Shown here piece after piece: positions 1-7,415 of a stretch of DNA of 39,408 nt. Within the stretch, counting starts at the first letter, position 1. Every line of letters starts with the position of its first letter. The position numbers were made by a program, and so were the translations under genes. A model generated the notes under the pieces. It made no database searches and had not been told where the DNA came from. It worked only from the letters and a program-made list of their open reading frames with translations. Source of the stretch: Occallatibacter sp. (GTDB taxonomy: Bacteria; Acidobacteriota; Terriglobia; Terriglobales; Acidobacteriaceae); the NCBI GenBank assembly GCA_031296305.1, contig JARLFZ010000031.1, positions 1 to 39,408 on the forward strand, in the 5' to 3' direction.

Positions 1-261
1 GGGATTGCGTTTGAGATGCCAGCAGGGATCCTGACCGCCCTGGGGAAACAGCGCCACCGCGCACGAAACATTTGCGGTTCCGAGATAGTCGTACTCAGTC
101 TTCTGGCCTTTGAGCGGAACCATCATGAAGCGGCTGACGGCGACTGTGGAGTGAGGGGAACCGCGCAGCACGAACACGGTCCAGTCCACCGCAAAGACGA
201 CAAGAGAAAACGCCGCAAATCCAATCAGGCCGCGCAACAGCCACATGCCGAACCAACGCAT
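1..261 (-). CDS. Small membrane protein, truncated by window edge
   Basis: The frame is open from an ATG at 261 to the window edge, giving 87 residues with no stop, so the C-terminus is outside. The N-terminus (MRWFGMWLLRGLIGFAAFSL) is a single strongly hydrophobic segment over about residues 7-30. A short hydrophilic part follows that contains two cysteines. The purine-rich GGAGATAGAGA just upstream can serve as a ribosome binding site. This looks like a one-pass membrane or signal-anchored protein. I do not recognise the family and assign no function. It lies downstream of glk on the same strand, separated by a 240-base gap that holds a repeat, so co-transcription is uncertain. Confidence 0.7.
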   Translation of the reverse strand, partial: MRWFGMWLLRGLIGFAAFSLVVFAVDWTVFVLRGSPHSTVAVSRFMMVPLKGQKTEYDYLGTANVSCAVALFPQGGQDPCWHLKRNP

Positions 262-348
262 TCTCTATCTCCTTGCATTCATGCGGGTGCAATCAGGATA
301 GCCGCGCTGGGCCGATAGCGTCGTGTTGGGGATGTTCCGTTAGAAACA

Positions 349-428
349 ACCGCAGATCCTTCGACTTTGCTTACCCCATGATTGCGTGGCAATCTTGGGG
401 CCGCAAACGCGCTTCGCTCAGGATGACA
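349..428. repeat. R4 repeat copy with internal hairpin
   Basis: The ends match the R4 family: CCGCAGATCCTTCGACT at 350-366 and CGCTTCGCTCAGGATGACA at 410-428. Other copies are at 25258-25308 and 33349-33385. Between the ends is an imperfect hairpin of its own (CCCCATGATTGC against GCAATCTTGGGG, about 374-399). The rest of the 262-501 gap shows nothing I can assign. Confidence 0.75.
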
Positions 429-501
429 GCGTAGTTTCGATGCGAAGTTTAAAGGCAGGGAACTAACCCGCGGTTCGGCTTCTGGTTGGCCTTGGCGCGG
501 A

Positions 502-1521
502 TTAGAACTTCAAGCTGCCTGCGCGCGGCGAAATGCCGCTCAGTTCTGCGGCGCGCGCTTCGGCGTACGCGGCTGCGCCGATCAGAGCGGTGCGGCTTTC
601 CAAAATCACGCGCACCGGCGTATTCACCAGCAACTGGCTCAGGCGGCCCTTGTCGGTGAAGGCCTTCATGAAGGTTCCGTCCTTCAGCTTTTCCAGTATG
701 CGCGGGGCGATGCCGCCGCCGATGTAGATCCCGCCTACCGACAAAATCTTCAGCGCCAGGTTGCCGGCTTCGGCGCCGTAGGCAGAAACAAACATGTCGA
801 GGGCCTTCTCGCAGAGCTCGCTTTTGGCCTTGAGTGCGGCTTCTGTGATGGCGGCGTTGGGATCTTCCTGGGTCATGCGCTCGGCGAGCCACGCGGGCTC
901 TTCCATGCCGCGCACTTCGCGCAGGAATTCGTAACAGTTGGTGAGGCCCTGGCCGCTGACCACGCGCTCAAAGCTGATGCGCCCATCGTATTTCTGGCGC
1001 AGGAAGCGCAGCAGGTCGATCTCGTCTTCGTTGCGCGGCGCATAGTCAGAGTGGCCGCCCTCGGAGGGGTAGGGAACGTAGTCGCGGCCGTCAAAGACTA
1101 GAAAGGCCTCGCCCAGGCCGGTTCCCGCGGAGATCAACGCGCGGTTGCCCACCTGCCGGGCATCGCCCTCGCTCAAGGTGAAAATCTGGTCGGGGCCAAG
1201 TTCCGCGATGCCGTAGCCGTTTGCCTGCAAATCATTGATAAGAAAAACGTAATCAATCTTCAAGTCGCGTGCCAGCTCGCGGCTGTCCAGCGTCCAGGGA
1301 AGATTCGTCAGCCTTAGCCGCCCCTCCCGCACCGGTCCAGGCACGCCAAAGCACGCCGCAGTCACCTTTTCGGAGACCACAAACTCCTTCACGATCGCTT
1401 CCAGCCCCGAATATTCCTTGGCCGGGAACTGCTTGTCGCGTGAGTGCTTCAGCTTGCCATCGGTAAAATCAAACAGCGCCAGGTGAACCTTGGTGCCGCC
1501 TACATCGCCTGCCAGAATCAT
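502..1521 (-). CDS. glk: Glucokinase
   Basis: This is a cytoplasmic kinase that phosphorylates glucose to glucose 6-phosphate with ATP. The 339 residues fit the proteobacterial-type Glk family (ROK/hexokinase fold). Visible motifs are the phosphate-binding GDVGGTK (5-11), the IND triplet ending in the likely catalytic Asp97, SAGTGLG (131-137) and EGGHSDYAP (154-162), which precedes a typical glucose-binding region. A glycine-rich GGIYIGGGIAP lies near the C-terminus. Its ATG overlaps the stop of the upstream pgl gene by four bases (ATGA), so the two are probably translationally coupled. The neighbours place it between sugar release (GH97) and the pentose-phosphate pathway. The C-terminal part after about residue 310 is less conserved in appearance. 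Confidence 0.95.
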   Translation of the reverse strand: MILAGDVGGTKVHLALFDFTDGKLKHSRDKQFPAKEYSGLEAIVKEFVVSEKVTAACFGVPGPVREGRLRLTNLPWTLDSRELARDLKIDYVFLINDLQANGYGIAELGPDQIFTLSEGDARQVGNRALISAGTGLGEAFLVFDGRDYVPYPSEGGHSDYAPRNEDEIDLLRFLRQKYDGRISFERVVSGQGLTNCYEFLREVRGMEEPAWLAERMTQEDPNAAITEAALKAKSELCEKALDMFVSAYGAEAGNLALKILSVGGIYIGGGIAPRILEKLKDGTFMKAFTDKGRLSQLLVNTPVRVILESRTALIGAAAYAEARAAELSGISPRAGSLKF

Positions 1522-2315
1522 TCAATCCTCTCGAGAACTCCACAGCTTTGCGCGTCGGGCGCGGGCAGCAAGGATGCCGCCGCACGGTCCAGAAGCAAGG
1601 TAAGTATACCGCCAACGGGGCTGATGAGCTGGCTGGGAAGGCGCTCCACGTGGCGCGGCCCCGTAAATACTTCGTTTAGAATCTGCGCTTTATCCGCTCC
1701 GCCTATGAGGAAGAAGACTTGCGATGCGCGGTTGATTACCGGCCAGGTGAGGGTGACGCGCCAGGCGTCCTTGTTCTCGACATGGTTGGCGACGGCGAGG
1801 CGGCCCAGCTCGGAGAGGGCTTGAGTGTGGGGAAAAAGAGACGCGGTGTGTCCATCTGGCCCCATTCCCAGTTGCACGACATCGAAGCGGGGCAGTTCTG
1901 CGCCTTCCAAGCGGAAAGAATGGCGCAACTCTGACTCGTAGCGCGTCGCTGCGGCCTCCGGTTCCAACTCCCCTTCCATGCGGTGAATTTGTTCGGGTTG
2001 GAGCGGCACGAGGTCCAGCATGGCTTCGCGGGTCATGCGGTAGTTGGAGTCGGGGTCGTCGGGCGGCACGCAGCGCTCGTCTACCCACCACAGGTCGAGC
2101 TGCGACCACGGCATGCGGGTGCGCCACGGCTGCGCGGGATCGGCCAGCAGCGAGAAGGTCGCTTTGGGAGTGGGGCCGCCGCTGATGGCGATGCGCGCGC
2201 GGCCGCGGGCGGCGACGGCGCGTTCTGCCTGCTCGACAAAATATTGCGCGGCGCGGCGGGCGAGGGCGGCGGCATCGGGCTCGACGTAGTAGACGATCTT
2301 CAGTTCTTGAGGCAT
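1518..2315 (-). CDS. pgl: 6-phosphogluconolactonase
   Basis: This enzyme hydrolyses 6-phosphogluconolactone to 6-phosphogluconate, the second step of the oxidative pentose-phosphate pathway, in the cytoplasm. The 265-residue length is normal for the NagB/Pgl-type family. Motifs seen are ISGGPTP (44-50), WWVDERCVPPDDPDSNY (76-92) and LGMGPDGHTASLFP (149-162). The ATG at 2315 is preceded by GAGGAG at suitable distance. It overlaps glk by four bases. Zwf, its usual partner, is not in this window, and the gene upstream on the strand encodes a TolC-type protein 81 bases away. Confidence 0.94.
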   Translation of the reverse strand: MPQELKIVYYVEPDAAALARRAAQYFVEQAERAVAARGRARIAISGGPTPKATFSLLADPAQPWRTRMPWSQLDLWWVDERCVPPDDPDSNYRMTREAMLDLVPLQPEQIHRMEGELEPEAAATRYESELRHSFRLEGAELPRFDVVQLGMGPDGHTASLFPHTQALSELGRLAVANHVENKDAWRVTLTWPVINRASQVFFLIGGADKAQILNEVFTGPRHVERLPSQLISPVGGILTLLLDRAAASLLPAPDAQSCGVLERIE

Positions 2316-2396
2316 GGGGAATGCTCCTCTGGTTACTACATTAAATGGATGAGGAGTACGTTCACGAGTGCTGGCGCTTAAAGGAAAGCGTGCGGC

Positions 2397-3866
2397 TCAC
2401 CGTCCCAAGTACGCGCGGTACTGTTGCTCGAGCACGCCGGCGGAGCGGGCTAGCAGCAGCTTTGAGACGTTGTACTGGAACAGGCTTTCGACCAGGTTGT
2501 TTTCGGCGGTGGCCAGGGTGGCTTGCGCGGTTACCAGGGGCAGGTTGTCGTCCACGCCGGCGTTTACGCGGTCGGTTTCGTCGCTCAACGCGCGCGTGGC
2601 GAGGTCGACGTTGGAGCGGGCCACGTCGACGAGTTGCCTGTTCGCATTCACGTCCAGCAGCGCCGCGCGCACCTGTTCGTCGATGTGGTTGCGCAGGTCG
2701 GCGAGCTGCGCGTCAATTGAATTCATCTCCGCTTTGGAGGCGTCCTCGTCGCCGCGCAGGCGCGCTTCGCGGAAGATGGGAAAATTCAGCGTCCCGATGG
2801 CAACGAAATCGCCGTGCGTGCCGGCGCCGTTCACGGTGCTGGTGCCGTAGTAGCTCGAAAAGCTGAGCGTGGGCAGGCGCTGGCTGCGATAGACCGCGTG
2901 CACTGCCTTGTACTCGACCGCCTGGTTTTGCAGGTTCTGGTAGTCCTGGCGGGACTTGTAGGCCAGCGCGCGTACCTCTTCCGGCGTCTGCCCGGCCAGC
3001 TCGCTGTAGGGCGCGGGGTCAGTAAGCGCAATCTCCTGTCCGGAATCGATGCCGATCTCGCGCTTGAGCAGGATTAAATCCTTCGCCTGCTGGTCCTGGG
3101 CAGTGATCAGCGCCTGCTGCTGCGACTCAAGCTGCACGCGGGCGCGCAATTCTTCCAGGTTGGCCGCGGTGCCAGCTTCGTGCGCCGCATGCGCGTGATC
3201 GAGCAGCGTCTGCGCCTGCGCCACCAGCGCCTTGGCGTTTTCCACCTGGGATTGGTCGGCAATGGCCCGCAGATACGCGATGGCGACTTGCTGCACTACC
3301 TCGCCGCGCGCCGACATCTTGTTGAAATATGCCGCGCGCTCCGCCGCGCCCGCCACCTTCCAGCTCTCGATGACGGGGCCGGAAAACAGGATCTGGCTAA
3401 AGTGAATCTGCCCCTGGGTCAAATCGTCGCGGGTAATGAGCGAGAACCCCGCAGGAAACTTGCCGCCCGGAAACAACGACGAGAACTTGGCGATGGTTTT
3501 GGGGCCGAAGCCCTGCGCCGCGAGGTTGTGCATGTAATAGCCGGTGTCGCCGGTGAGCCAGATGGTGGGCAAAAACTCCTGGAGCGCCTCGTTCCGCATG
3601 CCGTGCAGCGCCTTTTCGCCGTTCTCGGCTTCTCGCAATCCCAGATTGTTTTTGAGGCCTCGCTGGATGGCGTCGTCCAGCGACAACTTGAGGGGCTCGT
3701 TTGTTACCTGCTGCACAGTGACGCTGCCGTAGAAGGGATTGGCCGCGGAGGTCGGGTTCTGCGCCTGCGCAAACGCCGCGGCGGCTGCAATCGCCAGCAA
3801 AAGCGGGAGGGTGAGCGCGGGCACGATTCGCCCGAAGTCAAAATGAAGCCGTGGGTTCACTGCCAT
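2397..3866 (-). CDS. TolC-family outer membrane efflux channel protein
   Basis: This 489-residue exported protein has an N-terminal signal peptide (hydrophobic stretch about 15-33, ending AAAAFAQAQ). A body rich in long amphipathic helices with heptad character follows, typical of the outer membrane efflux protein (OEP) family. The sequence near 60-75 (LSLDDAIQRGLKNNLGL) is the standard start of the first OEP repeat. A second such repeat follows after the midpoint. TolC-type trimers form the outer-membrane exit duct of RND or ABC exporters and type I secretion. No inner-membrane pump or adaptor is adjacent, so the substrate is unknown. It lies 34 bases downstream of the membrane-protein gene in the same co-directional run. 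Confidence 0.9.
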   Translation of the reverse strand: MAVNPRLHFDFGRIVPALTLPLLLAIAAAAAFAQAQNPTSAANPFYGSVTVQQVTNEPLKLSLDDAIQRGLKNNLGLREAENGEKALHGMRNEALQEFLPTIWLTGDTGYYMHNLAAQGFGPKTIAKFSSLFPGGKFPAGFSLITRDDLTQGQIHFSQILFSGPVIESWKVAGAAERAAYFNKMSARGEVVQQVAIAYLRAIADQSQVENAKALVAQAQTLLDHAHAAHEAGTAANLEELRARVQLESQQQALITAQDQQAKDLILLKREIGIDSGQEIALTDPAPYSELAGQTPEEVRALAYKSRQDYQNLQNQAVEYKAVHAVYRSQRLPTLSFSSYYGTSTVNGAGTHGDFVAIGTLNFPIFREARLRGDEDASKAEMNSIDAQLADLRNHIDEQVRAALLDVNANRQLVDVARSNVDLATRALSDETDRVNAGVDDNLPLVTAQATLATAENNLVESLFQYNVSKLLLARSAGVLEQQYRAYLGR

Positions 3867-3900
3867 TATTTTCTCAGATGCGGCTTGGAGCCCAATAGAT

Positions 3901-4950
3901 TCAATCGAAACCCCGCAGACTGCGGATAAACTTCAAGCACTTTCTCCAACCGGGCTCCGCTGGTTTCTCGGACTCGGTTACTCCTGCGCGAAGATTTTGA
4001 ATCACTGCGGGCTCTCCGGTCCCCAGCCCCGCGGCCTCCATCATCAATTCCACGTCGAATCCTTCCTTGCGCGCGCGCTGGTCGTAGTAGAAGAGCGTGA
4101 CGGCGATGGGATAAAGCGGGCCCACGACGGCGGCGATGACTGCGTAGAAGAAATTGGCAACCACGGCGTATACCTGCCGGTTGAAGCTGGCGTAATGCCG
4201 CCCTGCGTAGATGAGCGTCGCTATCCACCAGATGAGGAATACGGCCAGACCCTCGAGAATCAGGGTGCAGGCGAAGACCATTAGCCAGGCAATGAAAATG
4301 CGGCCGCGGCTGCCCCTGGTCAGCTTCCAACTACGGCGCAGCGACTTCCAGGCGCTGATTTCTTCGAGCGCCGCCGCCGGGAACGCAAGCGAAAGGCACA
4401 CGCCCGTCCGAATGAACAGGTATATGCCAACAGGAATTGGCAGCAGAACCGTGACAATCGTCAAAGGCGATGGGTCGCCCATCAGGCCGAGCTTGTCCTC
4501 AAGGGTTCCAATTCCGAAAAGGACGCCGAATGCGAGCGCTTCAGGAAGGATCAATACCGCGGCCCATTTGAGGAATGCCAGCCACAGGTAGCGACGCCAT
4601 CGCGCGAGAGCAAAGCGGAGCGACGCGACGATGGTTGTACTTTCGCCAAAGACCTCGCATGAGGCCAGTTGTACAAACGCGGGCAAGAATAAAAGCGAAA
4701 CAAAACCGGAAACGTGGTAGTAGCCGTAAGAGAGAAGCCAGTTCAGGGCGGCCCTTCCCGATTGAGTTGCGTCTGCCGCGGCGATCAACCGGTCCGTGTG
4801 CACCCAGGCAATATCCGCTGCGTGAATCGCCAGCATTGCTGCCGCCGGCAGTGCCGCGATGCCGACGAAGAGCACGAATTTTTTGCGGTAGATCGCGAAG
4901 GTGCGATCGAGAATCTCGCCCAGATTCATGGGGCGCAGAGCCGCTTGCAT
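3901..4950 (-). CDS. Multispanning membrane protein, GPDPase membrane-domain-like
   Basis: I chose the ATG at 4950 because GGAGGG precedes it by about six bases and because MNLGEILDRTFAIYRKKF, eight residues in, is the typical opening of this family (glycerophosphoryl diester phosphodiesterase membrane domain-like). A longer frame to 5055 would overlap the GH97 gene. The product is 349 residues with about six to eight hydrophobic segments, including those near 25-45, 85-105, 130-160, 180-200 and 240-300. There is no catalytic phosphodiesterase domain, so only an integral membrane role can be stated. Its ribosome site directly follows the GH97 stop (10-base gap), so it is probably co-translated with that gene. 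Confidence 0.82.
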   Translation of the reverse strand: MQAALRPMNLGEILDRTFAIYRKKFVLFVGIAALPAAAMLAIHAADIAWVHTDRLIAAADATQSGRAALNWLLSYGYYHVSGFVSLLFLPAFVQLASCEVFGESTTIVASLRFALARWRRYLWLAFLKWAAVLILPEALAFGVLFGIGTLEDKLGLMGDPSPLTIVTVLLPIPVGIYLFIRTGVCLSLAFPAAALEEISAWKSLRRSWKLTRGSRGRIFIAWLMVFACTLILEGLAVFLIWWIATLIYAGRHYASFNRQVYAVVANFFYAVIAAVVGPLYPIAVTLFYYDQRARKEGFDVELMMEAAGLGTGEPAVIQNLRAGVTESEKPAEPGWRKCLKFIRSLRGFD

Positions 4951-4960
4951 TTGGCCCTCC

Positions 4961-7084
4961 TTATCGCTCCGATTGCCGGGATTCGCGGTCTGGCGTTCCG
5001 GCATCCCCGGTCTCCAGATGCGAGAGACCGGGGGCACCGAGCTGGAACTGGGCATCCCCGGTCTTCGCTGAATGGATCCAGATGGCGTTGCCGCCGCCGG
5101 AAACCATGTGTACGTTGAGCACCGTGGCGCGGTCTACCGTTTGGCGGGTGAATGCTGTGTGCGTGGGCTCATCGGCTGCGTCGGGCGCATCGGCGTAGAT
5201 CTCCGCTACATATTTCCCATCGCCGAGAAAGCTCAGCGGCACTTTTACGTCGCGCGCGTCCCAGTTGGTGAGCGAACCGACATACCAATCGTTGCCGCTG
5301 CGGCGCGCCAGCGTGATCCACTGCATCGGCATGCCGCCGATGGAGCGCACCTCGTCCCACGTGCATGGAACCCGCTTGATGAAATCGAATTCCTTTTGTC
5401 CCGCGTAGGCCTCCGGGTAATCCGCAACCATCTCGAATTCGCTCTCGAAGACCACAAACAGGGCCAGCTCCTGGGCGCGCGTGTTCAGCGCCATGGGCAT
5501 AAAACTCCGCGGCACAAAGTGCTCGAGGTTGGTGTTGTTGAATGCGCCCGGCGTGTAGTCCATAGGGCCGGCCAGCATGCGTGTAAAGGGCAGGGTGGCG
5601 TTATGCGCCGGTGTGACGCGCGCCGTGAACTTCAAGTACTCCTTGCCCATCACGCCTTCGCGCGTCATCAAGTTTGGGTACGTGCGGCGCAGCCCGTCGG
5701 GCTTGAACGCGCCGTGGTAATCGATCATGAGATGATGTGCGGCCGCTGCTGCCACCACCTTGCGATACCAGTCGACCATCCACTGGTCGTCGCGATTCAT
5801 GAAGTCGATTTTCACGCCCGCGATGCCCCACTGTTCAAAGAGCGGAAACGCCTGGTCCATGTACTTGTCCACAGATGTCCAATGCGCCCACAGCCAGAGC
5901 TTGACGTTTTTTTCTTTCGCGTAGCGCAGAAGCTCGGGCATGTCGATGTCGGGAGACACGTGCGTAATGTCAGCCAGCCGCGAGTAGTCTTCCGGACCTT
6001 TGCGATCCGGAGCCAGTGCCCATCCCGCATCGATGAGCATGAACGGGAAACCCGACGCGGAGGCAAAGTCGATGTAGTGCTTCATGGTTGCGGTGTTCAT
6101 GCCCGGCTTCACGGTGAGGCTGGGCGCGGCCTCGCCGCTCCACCAGTCCCATGCCGATTTTCCCGCGTTGATCCACGAGGTGTCGGCGATCTCGGACGGC
6201 GGATTCAGGTTGAGCACGATGTTTGACTCGATCAGCTTGCCGGGCTCATCGGCAATCATCAGCACGCGCCACGGGCTGGCGAAGGGCGTTTCTGTTTCGA
6301 CGGCGTAGCTGGGATCGATGTGGCCTGCGGCATCTTCATGCTGCGACAGATCGGCATGCACGGTGCGGCTCGCGAAACCTTCGGCCTTGCGCAGGTACAT
6401 GCCTGAGTAATGCTCGATGTCCGCTTCGGTAATCGCGACCCATCCCACGCCGGGCTCGTTCGCAAGATACGGGAGCCCGATCAGCCAGCCGGGGTGCAGC
6501 CCGCTCACATTGCGCAGTTGATACTCGTCCTCCCAGGAGGACTGATAGCCATCGAGGATCAACGGGTAGGTGGAAGCGTCCTGAACAAAGGAGAATTGCG
6601 TCAACTCGTGGGCGATGCGGGTCTGGCCAATCGCCGGCTGTTTGGGAACCCGGTAGCGAAACGCCACGCCGTCATCGAAGGCGCGCACTTCGATGGAGAG
6701 CTTGCGACCGGTAGCATCTTCGAAATCGGCACGCACGCCGTTGTAGTGGTTGCGCGCGGTGCGCGTCTTGCCCACGGGAAGCGTGTAGGTGTCGTCGGCG
6801 GTTTCGGCTTGCTCGCCGGTTTTGCGCATGCCTTCGCCCAGGACCGGCAGTCCGACGAGGTCCAGGCCGAGCTTCGACGCGACGAAAAGCGGCTTGCCGT
6901 GAAAGTCGACCGTATAGCGCAGGTCATTGCTGGCGACGCCGGCGCTGTAGAGCCGCAGGGTGATCTGGCCGTTGGGAGAAGTGACTGTTGCCGCGGCGAG
7001 ATCGGCATTGGCGGGTGACTGTGCCCTTAGAAGTGCGGCGGCAACGAAAAGCAGGCAGACCCCGGCGGGGCGAAGAGCGGGCAT
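4961..7084 (-). CDS. GH97 family alpha-glycosidase, secreted
   Basis: The product is 707 residues with a signal peptide (1-21). A GH97 N-terminal beta-sandwich runs from about 30 to 295, a TIM barrel to about 600 and a C-terminal beta-domain follows. Family hallmarks are AWDWWSGEA (311-319), MLIDAGW (349-355), AGVKIDFM (422-429), MIDYHGAFKPDG (453-464), TREGVMGKEY (474-483) and FESEFEM (546-552). GH97 has inverting alpha-glucosidases (SusB-like, Glu base) and retaining alpha-galactosidases with an Asp nucleophile. Asp427 in VKIDF sits where the retaining-type nucleophile is expected, so a retaining alpha-galactosidase-like enzyme is my inference; Glu547 is the likely acid. GGAGGAATC precedes the ATG. 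The last ~30 residues are odd, rich in Gly/Asp, and overlap a palindromic repeat. Confidence 0.93.
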   Translation of the reverse strand: MPALRPAGVCLLFVAAALLRAQSPANADLAAATVTSPNGQITLRLYSAGVASNDLRYTVDFHGKPLFVASKLGLDLVGLPVLGEGMRKTGEQAETADDTYTLPVGKTRTARNHYNGVRADFEDATGRKLSIEVRAFDDGVAFRYRVPKQPAIGQTRIAHELTQFSFVQDASTYPLILDGYQSSWEDEYQLRNVSGLHPGWLIGLPYLANEPGVGWVAITEADIEHYSGMYLRKAEGFASRTVHADLSQHEDAAGHIDPSYAVETETPFASPWRVLMIADEPGKLIESNIVLNLNPPSEIADTSWINAGKSAWDWWSGEAAPSLTVKPGMNTATMKHYIDFASASGFPFMLIDAGWALAPDRKGPEDYSRLADITHVSPDIDMPELLRYAKEKNVKLWLWAHWTSVDKYMDQAFPLFEQWGIAGVKIDFMNRDDQWMVDWYRKVVAAAAAHHLMIDYHGAFKPDGLRRTYPNLMTREGVMGKEYLKFTARVTPAHNATLPFTRMLAGPMDYTPGAFNNTNLEHFVPRSFMPMALNTRAQELALFVVFESEFEMVADYPEAYAGQKEFDFIKRVPCTWDEVRSIGGMPMQWITLARRSGNDWYVGSLTNWDARDVKVPLSFLGDGKYVAEIYADAPDAADEPTHTAFTRQTVDRATVLNVHMVSGGGNAIWIHSAKTGDAQFQLGAPGLSHLETGDAGTPDRESRQSER
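5003..5035. repeat. R1-like hairpin inside the 3' end of the GH97 gene
   Basis: Perfect arms CCCCGGTCTC (5005-5014) and GAGACCGGGG (5024-5033) enclose a 9-base loop and are followed by GGCACC. This matches the hairpin at 7294-7319, which also ends in GGGGGGCACC. A partial copy (GGCATCCCCGGTCTTC) lies at 5051-5066. The repeat is read in frame and supplies about residues 684-694 of the enzyme's unusual C-terminal tail. Confidence 0.7.
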
Positions 7085-7112
7085 GATTCCTCCGTGGCGA
7101 ACGGCTGGTTTG

Positions 7113-7124
7113 GTGAGCGTTTAC
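7113..7124. promoter_or_regulatory. Candidate LacI-type operator upstream of GH97
   Basis: GTGAGCGTTTAC is an imperfect palindrome around a central CG (8 of 12 positions symmetric). This is the layout of LacI/GalR-family operators. It lies 29 bases upstream of the GH97 start codon, where a repressor would act. A LacI-family gene is present at the right edge of the window. No site-specific evidence exists here, so this is a suggestion only. Confidence 0.3.
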
Positions 7125-7196
7125 GCAGCCTTCGCGGCCACGGGCCAGTATAACTGGATGGCGTTTGCGGCGAGTGTCAGTTTGGCCGCGGGTTCA

Positions 7197-7268
7197 CGCA
7201 GGGGCTGAAGCCCTGCGTGATCTTTTGCGAAGGCTGCGGCGCGGCTGAAAGCCGCGCCCTGATACAAG
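7197..7268. repeat. R2 double-hairpin repeat
   Basis: Two palindromes lie 20 bases apart: CGCAGGGGCTGAAGCCCTGCG (7197-7217, of which the core is GGGCTGAAGCCC) and the GGCGCGGCTGAAAGCCGCGCC type (7238-7258). CCTGATACAAGG follows. The same layout recurs at 25089-25165 and, decayed, at 12242-12298. Confidence 0.85.
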
Positions 7269-7271
7269 GCC

Positions 7272-7401
7272 TGTGAGTTGGGGTTCGTGCTATCCCCCAT
7301 CTCAGAATCGAGATGGGGGGCACCATTGTTGGTGCTGGATTGAGGGTGTGAGTTGGGGTTCGTGCTGTCCCAAATCTCAAAATCGGGATGGGGGCACCCG
7401 C
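7272..7401. repeat. Tandem R1-type hairpin repeat, 75-base unit
   Basis: TGTGAGTTGGGGTTCGTGCT occurs at 7272 and again at 7347, exactly 75 bases apart. Each copy leads into a hairpin ending in GGGG(G)CACC. The first is strong (CCCCCATCTC 7294-7303 with GAGATGGGGG 7310-7319). The second is weaker (CCCAAATCTC to GGGATGGGGG, 7369-7393). With the R2 element before it, this fills the 331-base gap 7085-7415; I see no gene there. Confidence 0.8.
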
Positions 7402-7415
7402 GCGGCCGGCGGGTT

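Noticed and set aside
5072..6226. A 384-residue plus-strand frame opposite GH97
   Set aside because: His/Arg/Val-rich shadow with no recognisable motif.
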